The notes: a model not told the origin generated them from the letters alone. A stretch of DNA of 48,990 nt from an uncultured SAR116 cluster alpha proteobacterium (GCA_902590245.1 CACIWG010000011.1:1-48990), one strand, 5' to 3'. Counted from the stretch's first letter, positions 1 through 9,496 are shown. Translations and numbers: made by a program.

Positions 1-770
1 GACAAATTAATGGTACGACAGGTTATGAAGAAGCAGCTGCACAAGGTCTTGTTGCAGGTGTGAATAGTGCAATAAACGCCAAAAAGTCCGATGTTAAATT
101 TATTTTAAGCAGAACAGAAAGTTATATTGGTGTAATGATAGACGATTTGGTTTCACGTGGTGCTCCTGAACCCTACAGAATGTTTACCTCAAGAGCAGAA
201 TACAGATTATTATTACGATCTGATAACGCAGATCAAAGATTAACTGACAAAGGACTCAGTTTTGGAATAGTTGGTATTAAAAGGGAAAAAGCTTGGTTAA
301 GTAAAAAGAATTCTTTAAATAATTTAAAAGAATATGTAAAGAATTTGAAATTAAATAATATGCAATTAAAAACATTAGGTGTTAACCCGTTAAAAAATGG
401 AAACATACCTTCAATTCGGAATTTAATAACCGGTAATAAAGTTTCATTAGATAAAATTATTAAAAATCTTAAAACAAAAAAATCTTTTTCAATGGATACT
501 ATAAATCAAGTTGAAGTTGACATTAAATATGATATTTACGTTAAACGTCAACTTAGCGATATTAAACAATTTGAACTAGAACAACAAACTTTAATACCTA
601 AAGAAATAAACTTTAGAGAAATTAAAGGATTATCGAATGAATCTATTGATATTTTAAATCGATATAAGCCTGAAACTATTAGACAAGCCTCATTAATGCC
701 AGGCTTTACGTCTTCTGCTATTTTTTTGTTGCTTTATCATATAAAGAACAAAAAAACTAAATTTGCTTAA
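1..770 (+). CDS. mnmG: MnmG (GidA), tRNA U34 carboxymethylaminomethyl enzyme, 3' part
   Basis: C-terminal part of the FAD-dependent MnmG subunit, which with MnmE installs the cmnm5 group on uridine 34 of certain tRNAs in the cytoplasm. The gene enters from the left edge: the reading frame is open from base 3 and the first visible residues read QINGTTGYEEAAAQGLVAG, a typical MnmG stretch, so the GTG at 60 is only an internal codon. The family motif SRAEYRLLLRSDNADQRLT follows, and the helical C-terminal domain is complete. The stop overlaps the rsmG start as TAATG, implying translational coupling. mnmG-rsmG-parA-parB is a classical conserved order. The 5' portion with the FAD-binding domain lies outside the window. 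Confidence 0.96.
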   Translation, partial: QINGTTGYEEAAAQGLVAGVNSAINAKKSDVKFILSRTESYIGVMIDDLVSRGAPEPYRMFTSRAEYRLLLRSDNADQRLTDKGLSFGIVGIKREKAWLSKKNSLNNLKEYVKNLKLNNMQLKTLGVNPLKNGNIPSIRNLITGNKVSLDKIIKNLKTKKSFSMDTINQVEVDIKYDIYVKRQLSDIKQFELEQQTLIPKEINFREIKGLSNESIDILNRYKPETIRQASLMPGFTSSAIFLLLYHIKNKKTKFA

Positions 771-1420
771 TGCATGAAATGTTTTCTACATTTAAAAAAC
801 ATATTAATGTTTCACATGAAACATTAGAAAAGTTAGTAATTTATTTTGAGCTTTTATGTTTTTGGCAAAAAAGAATGAACTTAGTTAGTAATAACTCTTT
901 GTATGACGCAGAAATACGGCATTTCTTAGACTCTGCCCAATTATATACATACTGTAAAAATATTAAAGGTAACATAATTGATTTTGGTTCTGGTGCGGGG
1001 TTTCCAGGTGCTGTTTTGTCGATTTTAGGTAGTTCAAAAATATTTTTGATTGAATCGAATAAAAAAAAATGCAACTTTTTAATTACTTTAAAAAAAGAGA
1101 CAAACAGTAGTTTTAATGTAATCAATTCTAGAATTGAAAATTTAGATTTTTTAGATCCTTCAATGATTGTATCAAGGGCTTTAACATCAACAAAAAAACT
1201 TTCTATATTATCAATGCATCATATGCTCAAATCTAAATGTATAAATTCTAAAAAAGATGCAATAAAAAATATCCCTAACCTATTGTTTTTAAAGGGAAAA
1301 ACATTTAAAAATGAACTAAATGATGTTCCAGAAAACCTTAATATAAAATTTCAAACATTCCCATCTATTACAAGTGCAGATAGTAGAATTTTATTGTATA
1401 ATAATAATAATATTTTATGA
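770..1420 (+). CDS. rsmG: RsmG (GidB), 16S rRNA m7G527 methyltransferase
   Basis: SAM-dependent enzyme that methylates N7 of G527 in 16S rRNA. The 216-residue length is normal for the family. SAM-binding motif I reads IIDFGSGAGFPG at about residues 69-80, followed by the IFLIESNKKKCNFL strand-helix where the acidic residue contacts the ribose. The N-terminal HINVSHETLEKL segment is the conserved start of alphaproteobacterial RsmG, and its codons contain a parS-like palindrome. The gene overlaps mnmG by 1 nt and parA by 4 nt (ATGA), so it sits inside a translationally coupled operon. Confidence 0.95.
   Translation: MHEMFSTFKKHINVSHETLEKLVIYFELLCFWQKRMNLVSNNSLYDAEIRHFLDSAQLYTYCKNIKGNIIDFGSGAGFPGAVLSILGSSKIFLIESNKKKCNFLITLKKETNSSFNVINSRIENLDFLDPSMIVSRALTSTKKLSILSMHHMLKSKCINSKKDAIKNIPNLLFLKGKTFKNELNDVPENLNIKFQTFPSITSADSRILLYNNNNIL
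808..823. promoter_or_regulatory. parS-like centromere site inside rsmG
   Basis: The 16-base sequence TGTTTCACATGAAACA differs from the bacterial parS consensus TGTTTCACGTGAAACA at one central base. It lies in codons 13-18 of rsmG, a few hundred bases upstream of parA and parB. ParB is known to load on such palindromes and spread as a CTP-dependent clamp. The match and position are seen; ParB binding is inferred. The A-for-G change leaves the arms perfect but breaks the central CACGTG dyad. Confidence 0.75.
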
Positions 1421-2211
1421 CAACTATTAATACTAACATTATTGCAGTAGCCAATCAAAAAGGTGGAGTTGGCAAGACAACAACCGTTATTAATCTCGCT
1501 ACAGCGATGGCTGCCTGTAATAAAAAAGTTTTAATTATTGATTCAGACCCTCAAGGTAACGCAAGTACGGGATTAGGTTTAGAAAAAACACTTCTAAAAA
1601 ATAATTTTTATGATGTAATTAGGGGCGATTTATCAATTAATAAATCAATTATTAAAACTCAAATTCCAAACTTATTTATAATTCCTACTTCTATGGATTT
1701 AGCTGTAATAGAACAAGAATTTGTTAATTTAGAAAAAAGAGAAGAAAAATTAAAAAAAGAAATTGAAAAAATTAATATGGTTTTTGATTATATATTAATT
1801 GATTGTCCACCCTCCCTTGGTCTATTAACTTTAAATGCATTAGTAGCATCTAAAAATTTGTTAGTACCTTTGCAGGTTGAGTTTTATGCTCTAGAGGGTT
1901 TAACACAATTAATAGAAACAGTTAACCATATTAGAAACAATTATAATAAATCACTAAATCTTCAAGGCATTGTATTAACAATGTATGATAAAAGAAACAA
2001 GATATCTGAGTTAGTGGCACATGATGTAAAAAATTTTTTTAATGAAAAAGTTTATAAGACTATTATTCCAAGAAATGTTAAAATATCTGAAGCGCCTAGC
2101 CATGGGATGCCAATCTTAATGTATGACATTTCATGTTCAGGTTCTCAAGCTTATGCATCCTTAGCAGCTGAAATAATTAATCAGGAGAATAAATTAAATG
2201 GTGAAAGTTAG
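1417..2211 (+). CDS. parA: ParA chromosome-partitioning ATPase
   Basis: Deviant-Walker ATPase that binds nucleoid DNA as an ATP dimer and moves ParB-parS complexes, so segregating the origin region. The deviant Walker A motif KGGVGKTT lies at residues 15-22 with the signature lysine, Walker A' IDSDPQGNAS at about 41-50, and Walker B region DYILIDCPPSLGLLT at about 124-138. The 264-residue length is standard for chromosomal (Soj-type) ParA without an N-terminal HTH. Start ATG overlaps the rsmG stop as ATGA, and the 3' end overlaps parB by 14 nt, so the pair is probably translated in a fixed ratio. Confidence 0.96.
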   Translation: MTTINTNIIAVANQKGGVGKTTTVINLATAMAACNKKVLIIDSDPQGNASTGLGLEKTLLKNNFYDVIRGDLSINKSIIKTQIPNLFIIPTSMDLAVIEQEFVNLEKREEKLKKEIEKINMVFDYILIDCPPSLGLLTLNALVASKNLLVPLQVEFYALEGLTQLIETVNHIRNNYNKSLNLQGIVLTMYDKRNKISELVAHDVKNFFNEKVYKTIIPRNVKISEAPSHGMPILMYDISCSGSQAYASLAAEIINQENKLNGES

Positions 2212-3067
2212 TAAAAATAAGCAACTAGGAAGAGGATTATCAAGTTTATTAGGTGAAAATCTAAACGTTGATGATATCACCAAAAAGAATTTGAAAAATA
2301 ACTTGAGTATTATACCGATTGATTTTTTGTCAGCAGGCTCATGGCAGGTTCGTAAAAATTTTAACGAAAATGAATTAAATAGTCTTTCGCAATCTATAAA
2401 AAATAACGGCATTTTTCAACCTATAGTCGTGATTTCAGATAAAGAAAAAAAGGGAAAATATAAAATTGTGGCTGGAGAACGTCGTTGGAGAGCTGCACAA
2501 TTAGCAAATATACATGAAGTCCCGATTATTTTAAGAGACGACTTATCACCAGAAAAAATTGTAGAAATATCTTTGTTAGAAAATTTGGAAAGATCAGATT
2601 TAAACCCAATAGAAGAGGCAAGAGGTTATGAAGATTTAATAAATGAGCATAATTATACTCAAGAAAAAGTTGCTAAAATATTTAGTAAGTCAAGACCATA
2701 CATAACTAATTTTTTAAGATTACTTACATTACCAGATGAAATAAAAACTTACATTATTAATGGAAAACTCTCTGTAGGTCATGCGAGAGCAATTATTAGT
2801 AGTGAAAACTCATTAGAACTAGCAAGAGATATAATAAAAAAAGGATTATCAGTTAGAGAAGTAGAAAAGATTTTAAAACAGACTAAAAAATCTGATAATA
2901 CTTCTAAACTTCAGGAATATTTAGATGTTGAAAATGACTTATCTAGTAAAATTGGACTCAAAACAAGAATTACCTTTAATAAAGAGAAAAAAAATGGAGT
3001 TTTAACCATAAAATTTAATAGTTTAGAACAATTAGATTTTATATTGAAAAAACTTAAAGAAGCTTAA
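2198..3067 (+). CDS. parB: ParB CTPase and parS-binding partition protein
   Basis: Centromere-binding partner of ParA. The N-terminal RGLSSLLG segment (about 12-18) is the usual ParA-contacting peptide. The ParB/Srx CTP-binding domain contains GERRWRAA (93-100) and ENLERSDLNPIEEA (about 128-141). A helix-turn-helix follows at about 152-178 and a C-terminal dimerisation domain ends the protein. A Shine-Dalgarno CAGGAGA precedes the ATG within the end of parA. A parS-like target is present upstream at 808-823. The 3' end overlaps the convergent holA by 4 nt. Confidence 0.96.
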   Translation: MVKVSKNKQLGRGLSSLLGENLNVDDITKKNLKNNLSIIPIDFLSAGSWQVRKNFNENELNSLSQSIKNNGIFQPIVVISDKEKKGKYKIVAGERRWRAAQLANIHEVPIILRDDLSPEKIVEISLLENLERSDLNPIEEARGYEDLINEHNYTQEKVAKIFSKSRPYITNFLRLLTLPDEIKTYIINGKLSVGHARAIISSENSLELARDIIKKGLSVREVEKILKQTKKSDNTSKLQEYLDVENDLSSKIGLKTRITFNKEKKNGVLTIKFNSLEQLDFILKKLKEA

Positions 3068-4092
3068 ACTTTAGATTTAAAATAAATAAACAAGAATAAT
3101 TGATTTAAAAAAATATATTCAAAATCTTTTTTGGCCTTACAATTAATTTCTGTTTTAAATAAAAAAAATAAACAAGCTTCAATTTTTTTTAAAGTCCATA
3201 AATCTAACATTTTTAAAACAATTGAATGTTCTTTATAAAAAATATTTAGAGCCTTATCGTTTAATATCTCATTTTCACTAAGACCATTTTCTCTCATGTT
3301 TATACATCTTTTAAGTAATTTGAACTTAGATTTTATTATGTTTAATATAGAGATACTTGAAGTACTGATAGTTTCAAAATTCGTTAATAAATTTGAAGAT
3401 TCGCGGTAGCTTCCAATCAATAATTTATTAATCATCTCAAAAATAGTTTTATCACTATTATTGTCGATAAGATGCTGTAACTGATTAAAATTTATATTTT
3501 GAGTTTTATTTAGAAGTCTGATTTTTTCAAAAGTATTTTGAACTATTTTAGAGTCTTTTGAAAATTTATTTGTTAATTCATGAATTTGTGTTTCATTTAA
3601 ATTTATATTTTTTTTTCCTAATTCTTGTTCCAGTTTCTTTTTTAATTTATATTCATCCTCTTCATAACAAGTAAAACACATTACATTTTTACTATTCATC
3701 ATTTTTCTTGATAATATGTCATTTTGCTTGAACAAGTAGCCTATAATTAAGATTTTAGTGTTCTTAATTTCTGAAAAATTAATATCATTGAAAATTTTTG
3801 TTATCTCATTTTTTTTTTCACTCTGTCTAATATCTACTATTATTGTTTTTTTTTCATCAAATACAGAAATTGAATTTAATTCATCAAAAAAAGATTCAGA
3901 ATTAATTAACAACCTATTTTCATCAAAATAATTTGTTTTGAAAGGATCATCCAAATCAATTTTGAGATTTTGTTTTAATTTAGAATAACAAATGTCAATT
4001 AAGCCTAGATTATTCCCAAAAATATAGAAAATATTAAAGGAATCATCAATTTTTTTTGAAAAAATATCTATATTAAGCGGATTAATTTTCAT
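3064..4092 (-). CDS. holA: HolA, DNA polymerase III delta subunit
   Basis: Clamp-loader delta subunit that opens the beta sliding clamp. Recognition rests on the length (342 residues), the N-terminal pattern (a folded strand FNIFYIFGNNLGLID in place of a Walker A P-loop, then SFFDELNSISVFDEKKTIIVDIR) and the conserved alphaproteobacterial order leuS-lptE-holA. The protein is strongly diverged and Lys/Asn-rich, as expected in an AT-rich genome. The start overlaps lptE by 11 nt, so the two genes are coupled. The call is firm from synteny and moderate from sequence alone. Confidence 0.85.
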   Translation of the reverse strand: MKINPLNIDIFSKKIDDSFNIFYIFGNNLGLIDICYSKLKQNLKIDLDDPFKTNYFDENRLLINSESFFDELNSISVFDEKKTIIVDIRQSEKKNEITKIFNDINFSEIKNTKILIIGYLFKQNDILSRKMMNSKNVMCFTCYEEDEYKLKKKLEQELGKKNINLNETQIHELTNKFSKDSKIVQNTFEKIRLLNKTQNINFNQLQHLIDNNSDKTIFEMINKLLIGSYRESSNLLTNFETISTSSISILNIIKSKFKLLKRCINMRENGLSENEILNDKALNIFYKEHSIVLKMLDLWTLKKIEACLFFLFKTEINCKAKKDFEYIFLNQLFLFIYFKSKV

Positions 4093-4546
4093 TATGATGA
4101 ATTTTCAACAAAATGCTCCTATACAATTTAGAAGCTAAATATTTTGAGAGTCTTTCTTTTGCAAAATTATTGTTCTCATCAACCCCATATAATGATGAAA
4201 CAGCACCAGTATTTATTGAGCTTGAGATGCTACTTGACAAAATTAGTGTTGTTTTTGATTTATTAAATATTTGGAAATCAATTGTTCCTTTAATTACATT
4301 TAAGTTATTAGTCCCACTATTTGAAAGTGCACTTTTTTCATGAAATTTTAGATTAGTTACTACGTTAAATTCAGCTAAACTTTTATTATAAGTTCTAAAG
4401 TTTTTATAAAAATAATGCTTTAAAATTAAAGAGTATTTGTCCTTTTGGACAATAAGATTTACTAAAGGAGGGTTTTGAGTTAAAGTATTAACGTTACTAC
4501 ATCCAAAGAATAGTAATATAATAGAAATTTTTAATATAACATTCAT
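4082..4546 (-). CDS. lptE: LptE-like LPS-assembly outer-membrane lipoprotein
   Basis: Small exported lipoprotein expected to plug the LptD barrel and deliver LPS to the outer surface. A signal peptide ends in the lipobox LFFGC with Cys16 as the lipidation site. The mature part (about 138 residues) has an alternating beta pattern and a C-terminal helix ([20 protein letters not shown]), both typical of LptE. Its place between leuS and holA is where alphaproteobacterial lptE usually lies. It overlaps leuS as ATGA and holA by 11 nt. Sequence similarity within this family is low, so synteny carries much of the assignment. Confidence 0.8.
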   Translation of the reverse strand: MNVILKISIILLFFGCSNVNTLTQNPPLVNLIVQKDKYSLILKHYFYKNFRTYNKSLAEFNVVTNLKFHEKSALSNSGTNNLNVIKGTIDFQIFNKSKTTLILSSSISSSINTGAVSSLYGVDENNNFAKERLSKYLASKLYRSILLKIHHNEN

Positions 4547-7092
4547 ATAACAATATTAATAATTTTGTTTGGAATATAAATGATTTTTTTTGGAGTGTGA
4601 TCTAAAAATTTTACAATATTTTGATGATTTAATGCTAAATTTTCAACTTCTTTTTTATTTAAAGATTTAGCTATTTTAATTTCGCCTCTTCTTTTTCCAT
4701 TAATTTGAATTGGAAGTGTAATATGTCTCTCATTTAAATACTCTAAATCGACTTTAGGCCATGGTGCATCGGAAATAGATTGTTTATTTCCTAAAATTTC
4801 CCAAGCTTCTTCACATAAATGAGGGCAAATTGGATTTAATAAAATAAGGAAATTTGAAATACAAAATTTTTTAACAATTTTATTATTATCAGTTTTGATT
4901 TTATAAAAATTAAGTTCATTAAATAATGTTCTTATATTTGCTATAGCAATATTAAAATGAAAATCTTCAATTGCTTGGGTAACATTTGATATGGCCTTAT
5001 ATGTAGCAAGAAAAATTTTAAAATCATTTTCATCATTATGTTTTATTTTTTGATATGGGGTATCGTTATAGTTATCTGCAGTTATTAATTGCCAAACTTT
5101 ATTTAAAAATTTTGAGGCTCCCTCAACACCTTCATCTGTCCACTCCATATCTCTTTGAGGTGGGGAATCAGATAAAATAAAAAATCTTGCAGTATCGGAA
5201 CCAAATGTATTAACAATAGTATTAGGATCAATCACATTTTTTTTTGATTTACTCATTTTTTCAATTCTTCCAGGAAATACTTTAATTTTTTTATCAATTG
5301 TAAAAAATTCATCATCTACTCTTTTAACATCCTTTGGAAACATCCATTCATTCCTATTATTTTTATAGGTTTGGTGACAAACCATTCCCTGAGTTTGCAG
5401 AGATTTGAATGGCTCTGTAAGATTAATTAAGTCTAATTTATTCATTGCTTTTATAAAAAACCTTGAATAAAGAAGATGTAATACAGCATGTTCTATTCCA
5501 CCAATATATTGATCAACAGGTAACCAATAATTAGCATTACTTTTATTTATAGCATTTTTATAATTAGGATCTGTAAATCTTGCAAAATACCAGCTTGATT
5601 CAAAAAAAGTGTCAAAGGTATCAGTTTCTCTTTTTGCACTCCTGAAACATTTAGGGCATTTGACATTTATCCAGTTAGGATGATTTGATAGAGGGTTACC
5701 AGAGTTTTTAAAATCAACTTTGTCTGGTAGTTTTACTGGTAAATCTTTTTCAGGAACAGTCTGTATTCCACAATTGTCACAGTAAATGATCGGTATTGGG
5801 CAACCCCAATATCTTTGTCTCGACACTCCCCAGTCTTTTAATCTATAATTAATAGTCCTTGAACCTAAATTAAATTCCTCTAATTTTTTAATAGAAAGTT
5901 CTTTTGCTTCATCAACGGTAAGTCCATTAAGAAAGTCTGAATTAATTAAGTAACCATTGTCTGTATATGCGCTTTCGATACTACCTTTTCTCTTTTGATT
6001 TTTTTCTTTGCTAACCACCTCAATGATTTCAAGATCATACTTTTTAGCAAAATCAAAATCTCTTTGATCATGAGCAGGGCATCCAAAAACTGCACCTGTC
6101 CCATAATCAATAAGAACAAAATTAGCAATAAAGATTGGAAGAAATCTATCTTTAATAAAAGGATGTGAAACTTTAACAGGTATTTTGATGCCAATTTTTT
6201 CAATTTTATCTAAATTTTGTTCATTAGTATTTTTTATATTTATCTTTTTAAGTTTATCGTTAATTTCAGGATAAGTTTTTTTAAATTCATTAACTAATTG
6301 ATGTTCAGGAGATAAGGCAATAAAAGAAGCACCAAACAACGTGTCTGGCCTTGTAGAAAAAACAGTGATTTTATTGGTTGTTTCTTTTATATAAAAATCA
6401 ATATATGCACCAAAACTTTTGCCAATCCAATTTTTTTGCATCAATTTAACTTTTTCAGGCCAATTTTTAAGAGAGTTTAAATCTTCAAGAAGTTCCTCAG
6501 CAAAATCTGTGATTTTTAAAAACCATCCTTTCATCCTTTTTTTCTCAATGACTGCATCAGAACGCCATCCTTTCCCATCAATTACTTGTTCATTGGCAAG
6601 AACGGTTTGTTCAACAGGGTCCCAATTTACAATCGTTTCCTTCTGATAAGCTAAACCTCTCTTGTAAAATTCTATAAAAATTTTTTGTTCGTGTTTGTAG
6701 TAATCAGAATTGCATGTTGATAGTTCTTTACTCCAATCATAGGACAATCCCATTTTTTTTAGTTGAGATTTCATATTTTGAATATTCTTTTCAGTCCAAG
6801 ATTTAGGGTGAACATTATTTGAAATTGCTGCATTTTCAGCAGGCAGGCCAAAAGAATCCCAACCCATTGGATGTAAAACATTAAAACCATTAGCTCGTTT
6901 ATATCTTGCAATCAAATCTCCGAGCGTATAGTTTCTTACATGACCCATATGAATATCGCCAGATGGATATGGAAACATTTCTAAAACATAATATTTTTTT
7001 AAACTTTTATCTATTTCGGATGAAAAAGTTTTGTTATACTCCCAAAAATTTTGCCATTTTTTTTCGATTTTTGATGGATTATATTTATTCAC
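4543..7092 (-). CDS. leuS: Leucyl-tRNA synthetase
   Basis: Class I aminoacyl-tRNA synthetase charging tRNA-Leu. The HIGH-type motif appears as HMGH at about residue 48 in [14 protein letters not shown], and [12 protein letters not shown] carries the KMSKS loop about 560 residues later. A zinc-type cluster (CDNCGIQ and [16 protein letters not shown]) and the CP1 editing domain with [14 protein letters not shown] are present. The start is a choice between TTG at 7104 and GTG at 7092. I prefer GTG because it gives the family's usual beginning [13 protein letters not shown]. The 3' end overlaps lptE as ATGA. Confidence 0.97.
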   Translation of the reverse strand: MNKYNPSKIEKKWQNFWEYNKTFSSEIDKSLKKYYVLEMFPYPSGDIHMGHVRNYTLGDLIARYKRANGFNVLHPMGWDSFGLPAENAAISNNVHPKSWTEKNIQNMKSQLKKMGLSYDWSKELSTCNSDYYKHEQKIFIEFYKRGLAYQKETIVNWDPVEQTVLANEQVIDGKGWRSDAVIEKKRMKGWFLKITDFAEELLEDLNSLKNWPEKVKLMQKNWIGKSFGAYIDFYIKETTNKITVFSTRPDTLFGASFIALSPEHQLVNEFKKTYPEINDKLKKINIKNTNEQNLDKIEKIGIKIPVKVSHPFIKDRFLPIFIANFVLIDYGTGAVFGCPAHDQRDFDFAKKYDLEIIEVVSKEKNQKRKGSIESAYTDNGYLINSDFLNGLTVDEAKELSIKKLEEFNLGSRTINYRLKDWGVSRQRYWGCPIPIIYCDNCGIQTVPEKDLPVKLPDKVDFKNSGNPLSNHPNWINVKCPKCFRSAKRETDTFDTFFESSWYFARFTDPNYKNAINKSNANYWLPVDQYIGGIEHAVLHLLYSRFFIKAMNKLDLINLTEPFKSLQTQGMVCHQTYKNNRNEWMFPKDVKRVDDEFFTIDKKIKVFPGRIEKMSKSKKNVIDPNTIVNTFGSDTARFFILSDSPPQRDMEWTDEGVEGASKFLNKVWQLITADNYNDTPYQKIKHNDENDFKIFLATYKAISNVTQAIEDFHFNIAIANIRTLFNELNFYKIKTDNNKIVKKFCISNFLILLNPICPHLCEEAWEILGNKQSISDAPWPKVDLEYLNERHITLPIQINGKRRGEIKIAKSLNKKEVENLALNHQNIVKFLDHTPKKIIYIPNKIINIVI

Positions 7093-7107
7093 AAAAAAAC
7101 TCAAAAA

Positions 7108-7569
7108 TTATTTTAATTTGTTTTGTAGTCTAAGTTTTCTAGCTTTTGTAAGGATTAAATCTTCAATTTTTCTAGAAATCTCTGTATCCTCTGAAATTTC
7201 ATTTTTATTATTTTTTATATAAGCTTTAATATTAATGCCTTCGGATCTTAAATCTCTAGATTTTATTAAAGCTGTAAATTTTATTTGTTGATTATTTTTC
7301 TTGAACCATTCTGTTATTATAATTCCTCCAAAAGCATCTGTAGATTGAAATGGTGCAATAGATAATACCTCTAGACTAGCTCTCCACAAAAATGAATTCA
7401 CATAAAATTTTTCTGATTGACTATCTTTATTTAAAAAATCAGTTATGCTGATGCCTTTAGATGCATCTTTACTAAATAATCCAGGTTCTGGTTTTTTTGT
7501 AACAACTTCATTGTTAGAAGAACAAGAAAATAATATTAATGATAAAAGTAAGATGTAAGTTAATTTCAT
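7108..7569 (-). CDS. DUF3576 family lipoprotein
   Basis: Predicted exported lipoprotein of unknown function: signal peptide with lipobox LFSC and Cys16, then about 137 mature residues. The core FLWRASLEVLSIAPFQSTDAFGG followed by IIITEWF is characteristic of DUF3576, which in alphaproteobacteria is usually encoded just upstream of leuS, as here. The C-terminus is a basic helix (RKIEDLILTKARKLRLQNKLK). It lies close upstream of leuS and may be cotranscribed into leuS-lptE-holA. A role in the envelope is inferred only from export and from the lptE neighbour. Confidence 0.85.
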   Translation of the reverse strand: MKLTYILLLSLILFSCSSNNEVVTKKPEPGLFSKDASKGISITDFLNKDSQSEKFYVNSFLWRASLEVLSIAPFQSTDAFGGIIITEWFKKNNQQIKFTALIKSRDLRSEGINIKAYIKNNKNEISEDTEISRKIEDLILTKARKLRLQNKLK

Positions 7570-7604
7570 AATTTTAATAAATATAATCTTAAATTATCAA
7601 ATGT

Positions 7605-7640
7605 AAAATAAAAAAAGGGATAACCGTAGTTATCCCTTAA
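7605..7640 (-). terminator. Rho-independent terminator of the porin gene
   Basis: Perfect 10-bp stem AAGGGATAAC / GTTATCCCTT (7615-7624 with 7629-7638) around a 4-base loop. On the minus strand it is followed by a run of seven T and more T-rich sequence. It begins about 20 bases after the porin stop and separates the highly expressed porin from the DUF3576-leuS genes. Confidence 0.9.
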
Positions 7641-7660
7641 TAAATATATTCTGTTTCTGA

Positions 7661-8653
7661 TTAGAAAGAAGCAGATATAGTTAGGTTAGTGATTTGACCT
7701 GAGTCATCACCTGCAGTAGTTGAACCACCGTCTTTGTACTCATAATCAGTATAAGTTACTTTAGCTTTTAGACCTGGAGCAACAGTGTATACAACTTCAC
7801 CGATGTTAGCTGTATATTTTTCTTCTTCTGCACCAGATTTATCTAGCTCATCAGTTACTTCTACAGTAGCAGCAGCAATAGTCATTCCGCCACCCATGTC
7901 GTACTTGATAGCAAATCCATTACCTTCGATGTCTTCATCGCTAGCAATTTCTTTTGTACCACTTGAAGCGATTAAAGTCATTGCACCCATGTTTAACTGT
8001 ACACCCATATTTGTTGTATCAGTGTCAGTAGTACCATCTTTTGTAGCTTGGTTATACTTCACAACCATTGAACCGCCACCTATAGGCATTGTGTAACTTG
8101 CACCTATTGCATTAGTATCAGTTGTTTCGTTATCACCAGAATCAGCTATTGAGTAACCAGCTTGGAAACCACCCATTTTTGGTGTGATATAAGCTATCTT
8201 ATTTGAATCACCAGCAAGTCCTAGGTTTGAAGTGTTACCAAGAGTTGCACTTGTACCAAGACCGTTACCTTCTTCATCAATTATATCTTGCTCATCGATT
8301 CCGAATGTCTCATCAGCTGGATCTTCTTGACCGAGTCTAAAAGTACCGAAACCGCCAGATATTGATAATACTGATTCATCGTTAAGTGGTGTACCGCCAC
8401 CAGCTGGATTAGTAGTATCAACATCTAATTCAACCTTACCTGTTACAGTTAAACCGTTATCAGTTTTGTTACTGAATGAAATAACAACTTCATTATCAGT
8501 ATGAAAGCTATCTCCATCCTTTGCAGTTACATCAGCAGCCTGCTGTGTATATTTCCACTCAAATCCACCCGTTACGGATACATCAGCTACGGCATATGAT
8601 GATATACTTGCAGCAGCAACAAGAGCAGAAGATGTTAAAAGTAATTTACGCAT
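7661..8653 (-). CDS. Outer-membrane porin
   Basis: General diffusion porin of the alphaproteobacterial Gram-negative porin type. A signal peptide (MRKLLLTSSALVAAASISSYAVA) is followed by mature VSVTGGFEWKYTQQA. The rest is an alternating beta pattern rich in Gly, Thr, Asp and Glu, and the chain ends in a C-terminal Phe (SASF), the usual outer-membrane insertion signal. The loops are strongly acidic, unlike the Lys/Asn-rich proteins around it, and the codons are less AT-rich, consistent with high expression. A strong AGAGAGGA ribosome site precedes the ATG and a perfect terminator follows. Transported solutes cannot be read from the sequence. Confidence 0.93.
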   Translation of the reverse strand: MRKLLLTSSALVAAASISSYAVADVSVTGGFEWKYTQQAADVTAKDGDSFHTDNEVVISFSNKTDNGLTVTGKVELDVDTTNPAGGGTPLNDESVLSISGGFGTFRLGQEDPADETFGIDEQDIIDEEGNGLGTSATLGNTSNLGLAGDSNKIAYITPKMGGFQAGYSIADSGDNETTDTNAIGASYTMPIGGGSMVVKYNQATKDGTTDTDTTNMGVQLNMGAMTLIASSGTKEIASDEDIEGNGFAIKYDMGGGMTIAAATVEVTDELDKSGAEEEKYTANIGEVVYTVAPGLKAKVTYTDYEYKDGGSTTAGDDSGQITNLTISASF

Positions 8654-8674
8654 AACGTAATCCTCTCTTTAATT

Positions 8675-8722
8675 AAGTTGATAATCAACTTTTGTTAGCT
8701 TAATTTTCCCCTTGAAAATTAA
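8675..8722 (-). promoter_or_regulatory. Two tandem stem-loops in the porin leader
   Basis: Upstream of the porin ribosome site lie two hairpins: AAGTTGA/TCAACTT around TAA (8675-8691), and a 9-bp stem TTAATTTTC/GAAAATTAA around a 5-base loop (8700-8722). They are either 5' UTR structure (mRNA stability or sRNA target) or dyad operator sites. Neither has a T run that would make it a terminator in the porin direction. Confidence 0.45.
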
Positions 8723-8830
8723 TAAAATATATATACTAATTTATTAAGGACATTTCCATATTTTTATTTGCGAAAATGTCACATTTCATTTTTTTTGTGG
8801 TAAATTTGCAACATAGGAAAATATAATATA

Positions 8831-9496
8831 ATGAATCAATCTTTAAATAAATATGAAGAACTATACAAAATAATAAAAAATTGTCACAATGATTCATTTT
8901 ATTCTTCCAAACCTTTGCCAAAGCTTATTGCTGTTTCAAAACAACAACCAGATGAAAAAATTCTTCATGCATTAAAATTTGGACAAAGAATTTTTGGTGA
9001 AAATAAGTTACAAGATGCGATAAAAAGATGGAAAGATCTTCTAAACATTTATGATAATATTGAGTTACATTACATTGGACACTTACAAACAAATAAAGTT
9101 AGAAAAGCTTTAAACTTCTTTGATGTAATTCATACTCTAGATAGACGAAATTTAGCATTAGAAATTTCTAAATATTTTACATCAACAAGCAAAACCAAGT
9201 CATTTTTAATACAGGTAAATACTGGTAATGAAAAAACAAAATCTGGAGTAAGTTTAAATGATTTTGAAGACTTTTTCAAATTTGTAAGTAGTTTGAATAT
9301 ACCTGTAAAAGGTCTAATGTGTTTGCCTCCTGTTGATGATGAGCCTAGCATACATTTTTGCATTTTAAGAGAATTAGCTAATAAATTTAAACTCAAAGAT
9401 TTATCTATGGGTATGTCAATGGATTTTGAAAAAGCAATTAATTTTGGTTCAACTTATTTAAGGATTGGCAGTTCATTTTTTGGAAAAAGAAATTAA
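8831..9496 (+). CDS. YggS/PLPBP family pyridoxal-phosphate homeostasis protein
   Basis: Fold-III PLP-binding protein that buffers pyridoxal phosphate and influences vitamin B6 and amino acid homeostasis; not a racemase. The PLP lysine is Lys37 in KLIAVSKQQP. FGENKLQDA, HYIGHLQTNK, FLIQVNTGNEKTKSG, GLMCLPP and the C-terminal LSMGMSMDFEKAINFGSTYLRIG-type phosphate-binding segment are all family hallmarks. The length of 221 residues is normal. The gene stands alone on the plus strand, divergent from the porin and overlapping ribA by 4 nt at its 3' end. Confidence 0.95.
   Translation: MNQSLNKYEELYKIIKNCHNDSFYSSKPLPKLIAVSKQQPDEKILHALKFGQRIFGENKLQDAIKRWKDLLNIYDNIELHYIGHLQTNKVRKALNFFDVIHTLDRRNLALEISKYFTSTSKTKSFLIQVNTGNEKTKSGVSLNDFEDFFKFVSSLNIPVKGLMCLPPVDDEPSIHFCILRELANKFKLKDLSMGMSMDFEKAINFGSTYLRIGSSFFGKRN

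Noticed and set aside
150-159. Half parS-like GTTTCACGTG in mnmG
   Set aside because: Only one arm plus centre matches; the right half diverges and the bases encode the conserved DLVSRGAP of MnmG, so codon constraint explains it.
7785-8096. 103-codon plus-strand frame inside the porin gene
   Set aside because: Antisense to a well-supported porin; its residues are a mirror of the beta-strand codons and it has no ribosome site.
8806-8827. Promoter TTGCAA...TATAAT directly before the PLP-homeostasis gene
   Set aside because: The hexamers are only 10 bases apart, and the -10 lies 4 bases before the ATG, which does not fit a working start.
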